Source: Zygnema cylindricum (Eukaryota > Streptophyta > Zygnematophyceae > Zygnematales > Zygnemataceae). Taken from it: 64,000 nucleotides of DNA. How positions within the stretch are numbered: position 1 is the stretch's first letter; every line of letters begins with the position of its first letter. A model generated the notes under the pieces. That model saw nothing but the letters and a program-made list of their open reading frames with translations, had not been told where the DNA came from and ran no database searches. The stretch covers positions 149,124 through 213,123 of the forward strand of contig JBBHKE010001269.1 of the NCBI GenBank assembly GCA_037447655.1, written 5' to 3'. A program made the translations under genes and the position numbers. Positions 31,949 to 41,300 of the stretch are shown here, piece by piece.

Positions 31949-33138
31949 TCTTGTACTACTCCGCTGGAAGCCCACGAAATGCCACACTCCCAGCTACTCT
32001 CCAAAGAATAGGAAGGAAATGAGAGTCGTCCGATCCTTTCCGCAAAACTCCGGACAAACCCAAAGATGACCACAAGAGTTTGCAAATAACTCCCACGCTG
32101 AAATATAGAAATAACAAATATCGACTTTTTAGATTAAACAATATCACCTTGCCCCAGAGAATGGAATTAAAGATAGAAATGAATGATAATGGTGAAGCCA
32201 ATTCACATACCCCGGAGTGCAACGATGACCAAACTCAGTAGAAGAAAACCTCTCCCAATGGCTCCGAAGTCAAGTATGAGTCTCCCTCAACCCTCCCGGT
32301 TCCACCGCAAGGATGTGACAAGACTCTTCTTAGTTTCAAACAGCAAAAGTCCAAACCGCCCAAAGAGGATATTGTGCCAACTACCCACCCGTGCTACGGT
32401 CTCCACAAAAGTCAATCCAAAACAAAGATGGCAATAGAGTCAACGACACAATGGAAACGTTCTCCAACACAAAGAGTGATTTAATTCTCTGGGGGTTTTC
32501 TCAGGGGACAGTACTGAAAAAGCAACCTGTCTCCTTCGGCCCCAAGTGCCTTATACAACCAGAGTTTGTCCTACTGCAAGTTCCAAAGTCAAAGCAATGT
32601 GACAAGCCAATCAGCGGCCAACCATTGTTATCGTACGAACATAACACCAAACAGACTGTACTACACTCAGGGCTAAAAGTTAGACGACTGGTCCCGGCTA
32701 GATTAGCGGCCGAGGGTCCTCCTATTATACACAAAATGGAAACAAAGTTCTGACTCGACGTGAAACCGCCTAACTTTGACCCAAAGTCATTAATGCTTGG
32801 CCCGCCTGTTGGGCCTAAACTAACATCCTACTGACAACTAACAGTAGGATCTATGGGATAATCCCAAAGGTTACGTGTCGTTCTCTAATGTATCCCTCTA
32901 CTAGAGCTACATAGAACACACAATATAATAGAGCAGACGCTTTGCACCGGACTAACTCCGCCGTTCGGCCTCCGTTTCAGGTGAACTAAATTGCGTAGGG
33001 CTCCAGAGTGAAAATATAAAGATCTGATCCAGCTAGTTGTCCTCTTCCTTCTCCGTGCGCTAGAGTCCGTACAAAGTGGAATGAGGCCCCGGAACTCCAA
33101 GGAGTGCAAATGTGCCGACGATGCATACGAGCTTGACA
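31949..33138 (-). repeat. GyC A2 repeat
   Basis: 1,190 bp matching A1 (41301-43731 after removing the solo LTR). Its plus-strand right end GCTTGACA meets B1 through GC, forming GACAGCTGTC at 33135-33144. It also contains the segment (32508-32533) complementary to the primer site. Confidence 0.85.
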
Positions 33139-33140
33139 GC

Positions 33141-33346
33141 TGTCGAGCGGGCCTGGGAACCGGGAGGTTCAGGTAAGATGTCCAAGGAGGTGTGCATGAG
33201 AAACCTGCAATCCACCCCAAATGCTGATGCTTCCCCGGATCCGTGACAATGCCCATCTCTGTTCATTACCCCCTCCCCCAGGGATATGCATAGATAGTAA
33301 GGAGGAATGGAGTGGAAAAGAAAAGTACCCTATACCCCCCGAGATT
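33141..33346 (-). repeat. GyC B1 repeat
   Basis: 206-bp direct repeat of B2, lying between the G14 tract and A2. In an ordinary LTR element the sequence after the polypurine tract would be the start of the 3' LTR and would equal the 5' end of the element; here it does not. Confidence 0.85.
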
Positions 33347-33360
33347 CCCCCCCCCCCCCC
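33347..33360 (-). promoter_or_regulatory. GyC polypurine tract (G14)
   Basis: Fourteen C on plus, i.e. G14 on the coding strand, directly before B1. It corresponds to the G9 and G10 tracts of GyB (49880) and GyA (61875), so it is the likely plus-strand primer. Confidence 0.75.
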
Positions 33361-33394
33361 TCTTAGTCCTATGTGACTAAGAGGATTAGACATA

Positions 33395-33784
33395 TTAGCC
33401 GCCAAACTCGCAGTCCCCACAGAACCACGGATTTGCAAGTTGAGAGCGGGGCTCCCAATTCAGAGGTAGGCAGCAGTCATGCCACCCCTTGTGACAGTGT
33501 TCACACACCAACAGGAGGTTGGGTGCGGAGGACACATGGCAGGCAGAGGAACAGGCTGGAGGGTCTGCAAAATAAGGGAGGTGGAAAGTGGGTTCATCTT
33601 CTAACCCTCGCACATGGCAAGGGGCCACATTGATCTGTTTTTTTTTAATTTTGCGGCCATCCTTCCCCTCCAAGGTAAGAACCCCTTTGTTTGAGACCTC
33701 CACAACTTTCAGAATCACGCGTCCGGCCGAAATGTCCAAAGTATCCTTCTTCTGTTGCATGCGATACATTAAATCCCCGGGCAC
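33395..33784 (-). CDS. GyC integrase C-terminal barrel-like region + PHD finger
   Basis: 129 codons. The first half (GDLMYRMQQKKDTLDI ... KKKQINVAPCHV) resembles the small beta-barrel after Gypsy integrase. The second half is a C4HC3 PHD finger: CSSAC, LVCEHCHKGWHDCC and WFCGDC, with a C-x2-C-x4-H-x2-C core. PHD fingers read histone tails; here it probably tethers integrase to chromatin, as chromodomains do in other Gypsy elements (inference). Confidence 0.82.
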   Translation of the reverse strand: MPGDLMYRMQQKKDTLDISAGRVILKVVEVSNKGVLTLEGKDGRKIKKKQINVAPCHVRGLEDEPTFHLPYFADPPACSSACHVSSAPNLLLVCEHCHKGWHDCCLPLNWEPRSQLANPWFCGDCEFGG

Positions 33785-33859
33785 AAATCGACGTTGCTGG
33801 GGGATATAATTGCCGCTCCGTCGTTGGGAATACCAGAGTTGATCTCTGTGCTGAGCATC

Positions 33860-35116
33860 CTATAAATTGCTCATGGCCAGAGGTATTTCCCGCTGAAATA
33901 CCTTAGCCCGGTCGGCAATCAGTTTTTCTACAGTACCCCGGTTGTCCATCTCCGGAAGAACAACCGCCTGAGCCGACGCAGCCCCTGGTAGGATGAGATG
34001 TCGGCCAAAGAGAATGACGTAAAGGCTATAGGAGTGGAGAGATGCCTGCTTGTTGAACCTGTACCCCATGGCAATCCAAGGCACCCGTGTGTCCCACTCC
34101 CCCAAATCCTCTTCAACCGCATATTTTCGTAGGGACCGCTTCACTGTCTCTACGCACCTCTCGGCCAAGCCGTCGGCTTGGGGGTGGTCTCGGCTGGTTA
34201 ACATGTGGTCAATGAGGCACTTCTCCAGAAGGTTAGAAAATTCTCCGGCAAACTCGGACCCCTGATCCGTCAGAACTTTGGCTGGTGCTCCAAATTGAGA
34301 CAACACTCTCTGCAAGAATGCGTCCGCGATTGCATTGGACTCCTTTCGGGAAAGAACCACCAATTTAATCCACTTAGAGAAGTGTTCAATCATGACCAGA
34401 ACAAAACGGTCCCCCCTCTGGCTAGTGGGAAGTGGTCCTAGCAGATCTAGTGACCATCTGTAAAACATCCCCCGGATGGGGAGGGAGTGAAGCTCAGTTC
34501 CACCCTTTTTGTCAAAAGCTGCTTTTACCCGGTCACAAGAAGGGCACGTTTGCACCACACGATTGACCTGGGCCCGCAACCCATGCCACCAATACGACCC
34601 TCTGACTAGCGAGATGGTTCGTTTCTGTCCGAAGTGCCCGCATTGCTGGTGAAGCCGAACAATGAGCGTTTCCTGATCTGCTGGAGGAGGAACCACTTTC
34701 CTCGTCCCATCGGCCCATTTCCGGAGAAGGATGCCTCGGTCCCATTCATAAGCCGCCATTCGGTTCTGAACACGGGACAATTGACTTCCGACAAGGTGGG
34801 ATAGAGGAGAGCCTTTCTGGATAGATAGGAGGGAATTGCTGTCATTCCATATATCTTTCCGGCCGGCTCCAATGGGGGCCTGCCCCTCTACATCTGGAGC
34901 AAAAGTTGACAGTTCTCCTTCGGCCCGAGGCAGCCAAATAAAAGCAGAGGAAGCCCGGATAAGTCCCAGGCTGAGCTCAGGGTGTTCGTCATGTCGCGCC
35001 CCAGTAGAGTCTCTGGTGGAAGGGTCCGGATTTCTGCTGAGTCCGTCGGCATTCCCATGAATCTCCCCGGCTCTATGGATGATGCTGAAATCATATTCTT
35101 GAAGATGAGAACCCAT
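33860..35116 (-). CDS. GyC DDE integrase (with RNase H end)
   Basis: 418 codons. After the RNase H tail (GNADGLSRNP) come an HHCC zinc domain (HQQCGH ... CPSCDRV), then the DDE core: SLDLLGPLPTS (Asp), LTDQGSEFAGEF (Asp) and GLAERCVETVKRSLR (Glu). All three catalytic residues are present. No tyrosine recombinase is encoded. Integrase joins the cDNA to the host chromosome, leaving the 4-bp duplication. The PHD finger follows in another frame. Confidence 0.88.
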   Translation of the reverse strand: MGSHLQEYDFSIIHRAGEIHGNADGLSRNPDPSTRDSTGARHDEHPELSLGLIRASSAFIWLPRAEGELSTFAPDVEGQAPIGAGRKDIWNDSNSLLSIQKGSPLSHLVGSQLSRVQNRMAAYEWDRGILLRKWADGTRKVVPPPADQETLIVRLHQQCGHFGQKRTISLVRGSYWWHGLRAQVNRVVQTCPSCDRVKAAFDKKGGTELHSLPIRGMFYRWSLDLLGPLPTSQRGDRFVLVMIEHFSKWIKLVVLSRKESNAIADAFLQRVLSQFGAPAKVLTDQGSEFAGEFSNLLEKCLIDHMLTSRDHPQADGLAERCVETVKRSLRKYAVEEDLGEWDTRVPWIAMGYRFNKQASLHSYSLYVILFGRHLILPGAASAQAVVLPEMDNRGTVEKLIADRAKVFQREIPLAMSNL

Positions 35117-35229
35117 CTGGCCAGCTTTCCAGTCAACTTAGTGTTCTCCATGATCCATTTGAGGGACTGGTGATCCGTAATAAGGGTGAACTGTACTCTA
35201 TAGAGGTAAGGCTGGAAGTGCTGGATGGC

Positions 35230-36747
35230 CTAAACCGCGGCGAGTAATTCCCCATAGTACCTGTTGTAATTCCCCTCGGCTTTGTTATTACTCCGGCTTG
35301 CGTAGGCAACTACATACTCAGCCCCTGCGTCGTCCAACTGAGCCAAAACTGCTCCCAATCCGAACCTGCTCCAATCTGTATAAAGAAAAAAAGACCGTTG
35401 GTGATCGGGCATCCGGAGCACAGGATCCTGTTTGAGGGAATCCTTCAGGAATTGGAACCCTATCTGCTGTTCTTCCTTCCACTGCCACTCCTGGTCCTTT
35501 CGCAACAATTGGTTCAATGGCTTAGCGTGGCTACTGAATTCAGGAATCAACCGCCGGTAATAGTTGGCAAGGCCCAGGAAAATACGAAGAGCAGAAATGT
35601 CCTGCAGGGGTGGAAGAGGGTCTAGGGCTGCCACCTTAACCATGTGGGGACCCATTGTCACGGGAGTCACCTCATGACCCAGATAAATAATTTTCTGCAC
35701 CCCAAAGATGCCCTTCCCTGGGTGACACTTTAAGCCCGCTGCTTGGAGTGCCCGGAGAACGATTTGTATGTGCTCCAAGTGTTCTTCGAATGTCTTGGAG
35801 AAAATGATAACATCGTCGATATAACACCGTGCGAAATCAATTCCCCGGAGAGCCTCGTCCATGGCCCGTTGGAATTTGGCAGGTGCACTCTTGAGGCCAA
35901 ATGGCATGTACAGCCATTCATATAGCCTGGATCCGGCCCAAAAAGCAATCCTCTCTCGGTGTTTCGGCTCCATTCCAATCTGGTGGAATCCATTTTTCAT
36001 ATCCAAAGTAGAGTAAATGGTAGCCCCAGCAAGAGGGTCGAAAATCTCTTCTGGGGTAGGCATACGATAACGGTCGGAGACAGTCGCCGCGTTGAGCATC
36101 GGATAGTCCCCACACATCCCGAAATCTACAGTTTTTCCGAAGAAGTCTTTCTTTGGCGGGAGCACGGTTGGTGAGGCAAACCCATGTAGTCGTGTACTCT
36201 CCTGAACCAGCCCAGCTTCCACCAAAGTCTGCACCTTTGAAGTGATGAACTCTTTCTCCTTGAAAATGAGAGGGTACTGTTTCTGCCAAACAGTAGCCGT
36301 CTCGTCGATATGGTCAATCCGAAAAGGAGTTCCCTTATAGATCTCTACATCTTTGTAAGACAAGGCGAACACCTGCCAGTTCTCTTCTAACAGCTTGGAG
36401 AGCCGGGCCTTCTGCTGTGGGTCTAGCTGTTCACCTAGAGTCCAGTCCATCTTCCCGGGTTCCACTGCCGCCAATGCTTCCGGTGGTCTCCCCAAGAGAG
36501 AGATGTCGAAGTTCAGCTCTACCAGTGGGTCTGTCCTTTGTTCAGCTGTTAAAACGCTGCTGCTGACAACATCCTCTAGGCTGTCATGTTCTGAGACTCC
36601 GTTCCCCCCCACTAAGGAAACTCCTGGGTCCAGTGTGCCATTGCTCCCCCCCACTGAGGAAGTTCCTGGGAATTTGGTAAATGTGAAATTTTCCCTCTTT
36701 GTCTCTTTCCCCCCCTCAAGCTTTAGAGTTGCTTGCATGGCCAACAA
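35230..36747 (-). CDS. GyC reverse transcriptase + RNase H N-part
   Basis: 505 open codons. Gypsy RT motifs are STLDMKNGFHQIG (A), FGLKSAPAKFQRAMDE (B) and CYIDDVIIFS (C, catalytic YIDD), then LGHEVTP and FLGLANYYRRLI thumb/connection sequences, and the RNase H start FFLYTDWSRFGLGAVLAQ (TDAS-type motif with Trp). The frame stops at 35230 within RNase H; the remainder (about 35229-35117) is in another frame. The RT motifs look intact. Confidence 0.9.
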   Translation of the reverse strand: MLAMQATLKLEGGKETKRENFTFTKFPGTSSVGGSNGTLDPGVSLVGGNGVSEHDSLEDVVSSSVLTAEQRTDPLVELNFDISLLGRPPEALAAVEPGKMDWTLGEQLDPQQKARLSKLLEENWQVFALSYKDVEIYKGTPFRIDHIDETATVWQKQYPLIFKEKEFITSKVQTLVEAGLVQESTRLHGFASPTVLPPKKDFFGKTVDFGMCGDYPMLNAATVSDRYRMPTPEEIFDPLAGATIYSTLDMKNGFHQIGMEPKHRERIAFWAGSRLYEWLYMPFGLKSAPAKFQRAMDEALRGIDFARCYIDDVIIFSKTFEEHLEHIQIVLRALQAAGLKCHPGKGIFGVQKIIYLGHEVTPVTMGPHMVKVAALDPLPPLQDISALRIFLGLANYYRRLIPEFSSHAKPLNQLLRKDQEWQWKEEQQIGFQFLKDSLKQDPVLRMPDHQRSFFLYTDWSRFGLGAVLAQLDDAGAEYVVAYASRSNNKAEGNYNRYYGELLAAV

Positions 36748-36916
36748 CTGTGGAGCTTGTAGGTATGTTGTCCGTGATTATGGAGACTGAAGGCTTGAGA
36801 ATGCAAGAGAATGTTTCAGCACCCAGGAAATTGCATTTAAATCCATGTTTTGTCCGATTAAACTGCACCTTTTTGAAGCCGATACCCTGGCGCAGCTGTG
36901 GTTCCCTGTTGAAACC

Positions 36917-37294
36917 CTATTGCTTGTTATCCACATTCTGGGGAAGCGTGCGATGAGAGTTAGACATGGCGGACACCGGGAGTTGCTGTGGGTAAAGTTG
37001 GTGCAGCTGTTGCAGGCGGTACTCACTGACTGCACGGGCGTCCAGGTCAATCTCGACTGCCGAATAAGTTTCTATTTGGTATCCAGCTTTCAGGACGGCT
37101 TCCAGATCAGAACTAATGCCAGAAAATAGGGATAGAATCCTAAGTCCTGAAAGCGGGATTTGTAGTGACACCACTTGTCGATTAAAGTCTTTCCCTTTGT
37201 TAGGATCCGTTAGAAGTTCCGACCGAGGGACTTTTGCTGCTCCGGGTGATATTGCAGCCAAGCTCCTGTCCACTTCCTGCCGAAGTGTGGCCAT
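36917..37294 (-). pseudogene. GyC C5-methyltransferase remnant (motifs I-II only)
   Basis: Contains motif I LRILSLFSGISSD (about 37115-37141) and motif II YSAVEIDLDARAVSEYRL, followed by LPQNVDN near the end. It occupies the same place, between protease and RT, as the full domain in GyB. The catalytic motif IV, ENV motif VI, and the rest (more than 200 residues in GyB) are missing before RT starts at 36747. The enzyme must be inactive. Confidence 0.78.
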
Positions 37295-37349
37295 CTATAC
37301 CAATCGGTTGTGATACTCCCTTTCCCACCGCTTGGAAATAGGGAATTGC

Positions 37350-38094
37350 TAGATAGAATCAGCGATATCGTTAGAGTATTTGAACAGCTCCGAGGGGGTT
37401 GAGGCAGAGTAGACGGATAGCATCCAGACATAGGAACAGTCGTTTTTCCCCGGTTCCACAAATCCAAAGGGACCACCACTTTTGTTCCTTCCGGATCCTC
37501 AAGGTCTGAGACTGTAACTTGTTCCTTCCATACGCTCAACTCCATGTTCAACCTTGTCCACGTAGCCATACCCAGCAAAATTTCAAATTGCTTACCTTCC
37601 ACCACTAGGAAGGGAAGCCGAATCTGCACGTGCTGGCCTGCGTCGTCAGCAAATTCGATTTCCATGGCTTTTATGATCCCATATACTGGTTGGCTGCCAC
37701 TGCTGACTTTGCTCAAGCATATGTTACTTGGACTGATTTTTGGCCGGAGTTCCTCGGGCATTTGTTGTAACGCTGATGTAGTTATTAAGTTTTGAAGAGC
37801 TTCGATATCCACCACTGCATTCTGGTACTCGCCGTATCCATTAAGTTTAAAATTTCCCGTCCTGTTGAGAATAAGAGCCACCGAAAGGGCCTTATAATCC
37901 CTATCTGCCATAGAGGTTTTTGGTTCTGCCGACATGAAGACTATCTTGGGCGGTTCTGCCAACGCGACCCTTTTCCTCCTAGTGTGAATTTCTTCCCCTA
38001 ATGCCTGAATGAGGGTTTCTTCAGGCAGATTGTGGGAGGAAGCCAGCGTTTTGACATGTGTCAAGGCGTAGGGCATTAAGTGTCGTACTAGCAT
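37350..38094 (-). CDS. GyC protease-like region
   Basis: Within an open frame from 38094 (to 37210). A retropepsin-like fold is suggested by NAVVDIEALQNLITTSAL, then LPFLVVEGKQFEILLGM, but the active-site D-S/T-G is not present (D-I-E instead). The last part of the frame overlaps the methyltransferase frame and is probably read in the other phase. Confidence 0.55.
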
Positions 38095-38219
38095 AACTGC
38101 CGGTTTGGAGGAAGGAGGGAGAGCTTTGGGTGATGAAATGGGTGAGTCCTCGTCTTCCGATTTCTCCTGTCCCCGCCCCTCTGCTTCCTCACTTTCTGCG
38201 TCAGAAGCAACCTGTCTCT

Positions 38220-38825
38220 TTAGGTTACTCCCCCCATTGCAGGTTCTGGTCGGGCATCCGCTTCCTGTTTCCCCTTAAGCTTCCGCAAAGCTTGCAGTTC
38301 TGTCTGTTCGTCGTGGCTGAGCGATGTTTCCCCGGCGAAAGCTGCAAAGTTGGCTCTGGATTTCACGGTAACAGCCTTTTCTCGTGCCTCGCTATTAACA
38401 AAATGATCATACAATTTCATAGCAGCCAATGAAATTTCTTCAGCTGCGGGATTCCGATCGTGTATAGCTTCACTGGCACTCCAATTGTCCAGAGCTGCCT
38501 GTCCCGTTGGCCCGAAGGAATTTCGAACAGCGACATAATATTTGGTGGCCATAGCCGGTGTATCGATGGTGGACAGTTTGGTCTTATGGCAGAGGCTGGA
38601 GAGGCGGTTGAACAGCGTTTGAGGAGTTTCATTCTTCAAACAGCGGAAGTCTGTGAACTCCTTGATGGCAGTTTTGTTCCTTTCTGTGTAAAGGAGTCTC
38701 CAAGCGTCCAGAACAGTGGTAGAAGGATTAGGATTGGCAACCATCCGGGTGGCCGCTTCGGCTGCCTGTACAGCCTGAAGGTGGTTGACATAGGCCATGC
38801 CTTGGGCCTGAAGTTTCATATCCAT
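38220..38825 (-). CDS. GyC gag, capsid C-terminal half
   Basis: 201 codons with Gag-like helical sequence (LLYTERNKTAIKEFTDFRCL, ETPQTLFNRLSSLCHK). No zinc knuckle follows, unlike GyB. The frame ends at a stop before the protease-like frame. Confidence 0.6.
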   Translation of the reverse strand: MDMKLQAQGMAYVNHLQAVQAAEAATRMVANPNPSTTVLDAWRLLYTERNKTAIKEFTDFRCLKNETPQTLFNRLSSLCHKTKLSTIDTPAMATKYYVAVRNSFGPTGQAALDNWSASEAIHDRNPAAEEISLAAMKLYDHFVNSEAREKAVTVKSRANFAAFAGETSLSHDEQTELQALRKLKGKQEADARPEPAMGGVT

Positions 38826-39013
38826 GGTAGAAGTGGGGGTGAGAGGAGCTCCGGCTGCGGCAACCAGGTCGGCTGCTGCCTGAAGAGCCTCAACGTCCAG
38901 AGTCGGAATCCGATATTTTGATACTGGGGGCCATCAACAAAGGTTGATGCTCCTTGTAATCGACCAAAGCTCCTCCGGCTAGATAATTTACCATCATCGG
39001 AAACAGGGTTGTT

Positions 39014-39310
39014 TCAAAAATCTGTTAGAATGGCCCCTCCCCTGTATTTGTTGATTTCAAATTGGGTGAACGACTTCCACAACAGTTCGAAATCAGAGAA
39101 AGCGATTCCCGAGCTATCTCCTATAAAGATCCTTACATCCCCCATTTCTTTTCCCTCCTCTGCAAGGTTGGTGAACTGTGAAGAGTATGGTCCGGTTGGG
39201 CTAACAAACTGAACCGGTGAAATTACCCTTGGATCTGCATCCTCTGGCTCGGGCTCGCCTCCTTCTCCGGTAGAGGGAGCGGTCTGACGAGAGATGGCAC
39301 TCCCCCCCAC
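39014..39310 (-). CDS. GyC gag, central part
   Basis: 98 codons: an acidic lead, then VRIFIGDSSGIAFSDFELLW, which reads like the start of a capsid domain. Adjoins the downstream capsid frame with a break between about 38826 and 39013. Confidence 0.5.
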   Translation of the reverse strand: MGGSAISRQTAPSTGEGGEPEPEDADPRVISPVQFVSPTGPYSSQFTNLAEEGKEMGDVRIFIGDSSGIAFSDFELLWKSFTQFEINKYRGGAILTDF

Positions 39311-39358
39311 TGAGGAAGTTCCGGTTACTGGTGAGATAGTGAGATGACCAGTATCTCC

Positions 39359-39907
39359 CTAGAGTTGGCCCTTGGGAAACGAGGAGCTTATCACCTTGGG
39401 AAAAGCTGCGCGAAGTCTTGCTCCTCTATACCCAGGAGAGGCTCGTTCCTCCCAGTGAAGTGTTTCCACCGAGGGAATGTGGAGAATAGGTTTAGTCACC
39501 GGTGGTACTTGAGGGATTGGTGGAGAAGGGGATGGAGATGACCGAGGACTACGAGGGAAAGGTGTCTGTCTCCGTGTACGCCTTTTGGAAGTTTCTGGTG
39601 GAGGAGTTCCTTCGCTGGAACCAGGAGAACGTCGGTGAGGAGGAGAGTAGGCAGGAACGTCGTACTTGTAGGGTAAGACCGGTGGTCCCGGTGACCCACG
39701 GACTGCAGCGGTCGGAGAAACAGAAGGCGAAGGAGAGGATGCTTCAGGTGGCGATGGAGGAGGAGTAGTAAGTCTGAGGGAAATGTGTAGTCTGCGGTCA
39801 GATTGTAGCTGCACCACGCCCTCCACGGTAGAAGATCCCTTGACCGAGACAATGGTAGGGAGATTTGTAGCCGCGGCTACCGGATTTCTCGGCAAATCTG
39901 CACCCAA
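39359..39907 (-). CDS. GyC gag, Pro-rich segment
   Basis: 182 codons, rich in Pro, Ser and Arg (for example TTPPPSPPEASSPSPS). Low complexity and no domain; on the coding strand between the N-terminal gag frame and the capsid. The plus-strand open frames here are shadows. Confidence 0.5.
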   Translation of the reverse strand: MGADLPRNPVAAATNLPTIVSVKGSSTVEGVVQLQSDRRLHISLRLTTPPPSPPEASSPSPSVSPTAAVRGSPGPPVLPYKYDVPAYSPPHRRSPGSSEGTPPPETSKRRTRRQTPFPRSPRSSPSPSPPIPQVPPVTKPILHIPSVETLHWEERASPGYRGARLRAAFPKVISSSFPKGQL

Positions 39908-40570
39908 CCCCTTTTTATTAGATCCTGTTGTTCCCCCCCCTTCCTGATGAAGAGGGGACTCCGGTCTATGTTCCGAAGAAGTCTTGGGAGATGGAGTCCT
40001 AGTAGGGGCAGTCTGCTCAGTAGGTTGTCTCTCAGCAGAGGGCCCTGTCTCTCTAGGAACAGATCCCGGTCCACTAAGGATTCCCCCTGATTTCCGTCTC
40101 GCCTCCCTAATTAGGAACAGTTCTTGTTTTACAGCCCTCTTCCGTTCTTCTTCTAGGGCCTCCCAATCTATGGTGACGGGTCTAGCCCCCGCCGTAGCCT
40201 GACTCTGGGATCAGAGGATCTCCACCAATTTTTGCGTGCTGCTTACCACCCCCGAGAGATCCGCAATCCCCAAACCGCGTACCTCGAGGTCTGTAGGCCT
40301 CGAACGCCATAGTCCTTCGGATGGTCGGACAACTGGTGCGGAAGGAGACATAGAACTTGGGGAAATTGAGGTAGAAGGAAAGAACAGCTCTTCTTTGACT
40401 AGAGGAGCAAATCGACCTAGGAAATCTCTCTTGGGCTCAGGTAACTTTCGCTTGCTACTCCCATCCCTGGTCCGGCCCCGAGAAGTTGCTCTGCCCCTAG
40501 AAGGTCTAATGGTAGCATTTTCGTGAGATATGGTGGGCTGCGGGTAGTAAGTTGATGGTCCTCCCTGTTG

Positions 40571-41197
40571 CTAAGGTGCTGAGGTTGGGGAGCCGCTCTC
40601 CGACGAACTACTCAGTAACTCTACTACACCTCCCACTGGGCGTACCACCTTGGCTCGGTCTGACCTGGCCACTCGCTGCACCAACTCCTTCTTAACCTTC
40701 AATTCATGGAGATTATGAAGGGCTAAGATTTCGTTGAGACCTGGTCGGTTAGGGTCAGACAGAATCTTTGGATCTATGTATATCTCTGTTATCGGTGCCT
40801 TGGACCTGGTAAAGCGACCAATTTCGGGAAGGGGACCAGGGATCGCTTCCTTTTGTGCCAACCCCTTTCTACGGCTTTTAGGAGAAAAGGGAGGCCTCTC
40901 CGCCCTCTCCGCTGCCCTAGCTCGGGCTGACTCGGACAGAGTTGGAAAGTTCTCGGGGGAAAAGACAGGTGGAGGTGGAGGAGAGGGTCGCCTCTCTGGC
41001 TGCGTTGGAGGAGTTTTGACTGCAACCTCCGGAGGCATCTCTCCCCTAAGAAACCGCTCTACGTGTAAAGGGGAGCCAAAGGGGGGTGCTTCCTCAGGCA
41101 TCTGAGACTCTTCCTCTTGGGCCACCGCTTTCTGCCTCTCCTGCTCTTCCGATCTGACACCCGGAAGATCCTTATCCTGAACTTCTCCTCCCCCCAT
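40571..41197 (-). CDS. GyC gag N-terminal frame
   Basis: 208 codons starting at an ATG 76 nt after the primer site, the first open frame of the transcript. Hydrophilic with Pro- and Glu-rich parts and no recognised domain. It ends before a further Pro/Ser-rich stretch (39908-40570) that has no long frame on this strand. Confidence 0.55.
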   Translation of the reverse strand: MGGGEVQDKDLPGVRSEEQERQKAVAQEEESQMPEEAPPFGSPLHVERFLRGEMPPEVAVKTPPTQPERRPSPPPPPVFSPENFPTLSESARARAAERAERPPFSPKSRRKGLAQKEAIPGPLPEIGRFTRSKAPITEIYIDPKILSDPNRPGLNEILALHNLHELKVKKELVQRVARSDRAKVVRPVGGVVELLSSSSESGSPTSAP

Positions 41198-41272
41198 AGC
41201 TGACTGGAGAAGAAGATCTAAATCCCCTTATATAAAAGTACTCCGATCTGAGCACCTATCCTCTTTAACCTA

Positions 41273-41300
41273 AAGAGACAGGTTGCTTTTTCAGTACTGT
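41273..41300 (-). promoter_or_regulatory. GyC candidate self-complementary primer-binding site
   Basis: Directly inside A1. On the coding strand it starts ACAGTACTGAAAAAGC, and 26 nt are perfectly complementary to the transcript segment encoded at 41880-41855 in A1 (same in A2, 32533-32508). A TATA-like GTATAAG (plus 41898-41902) lies just upstream of that segment on the minus strand, so the segment falls close to the expected transcript start. This fits fold-back self-priming as in Tf1/sushi elements. Confidence 0.65.

Noticed and set aside
39502-41105. Plus-strand open frames across the GyC gag region
   Set aside because: They are shadows of Pro/Arg-rich minus-strand frames and have no domain; the minus strand carries the ordered gag-pol.
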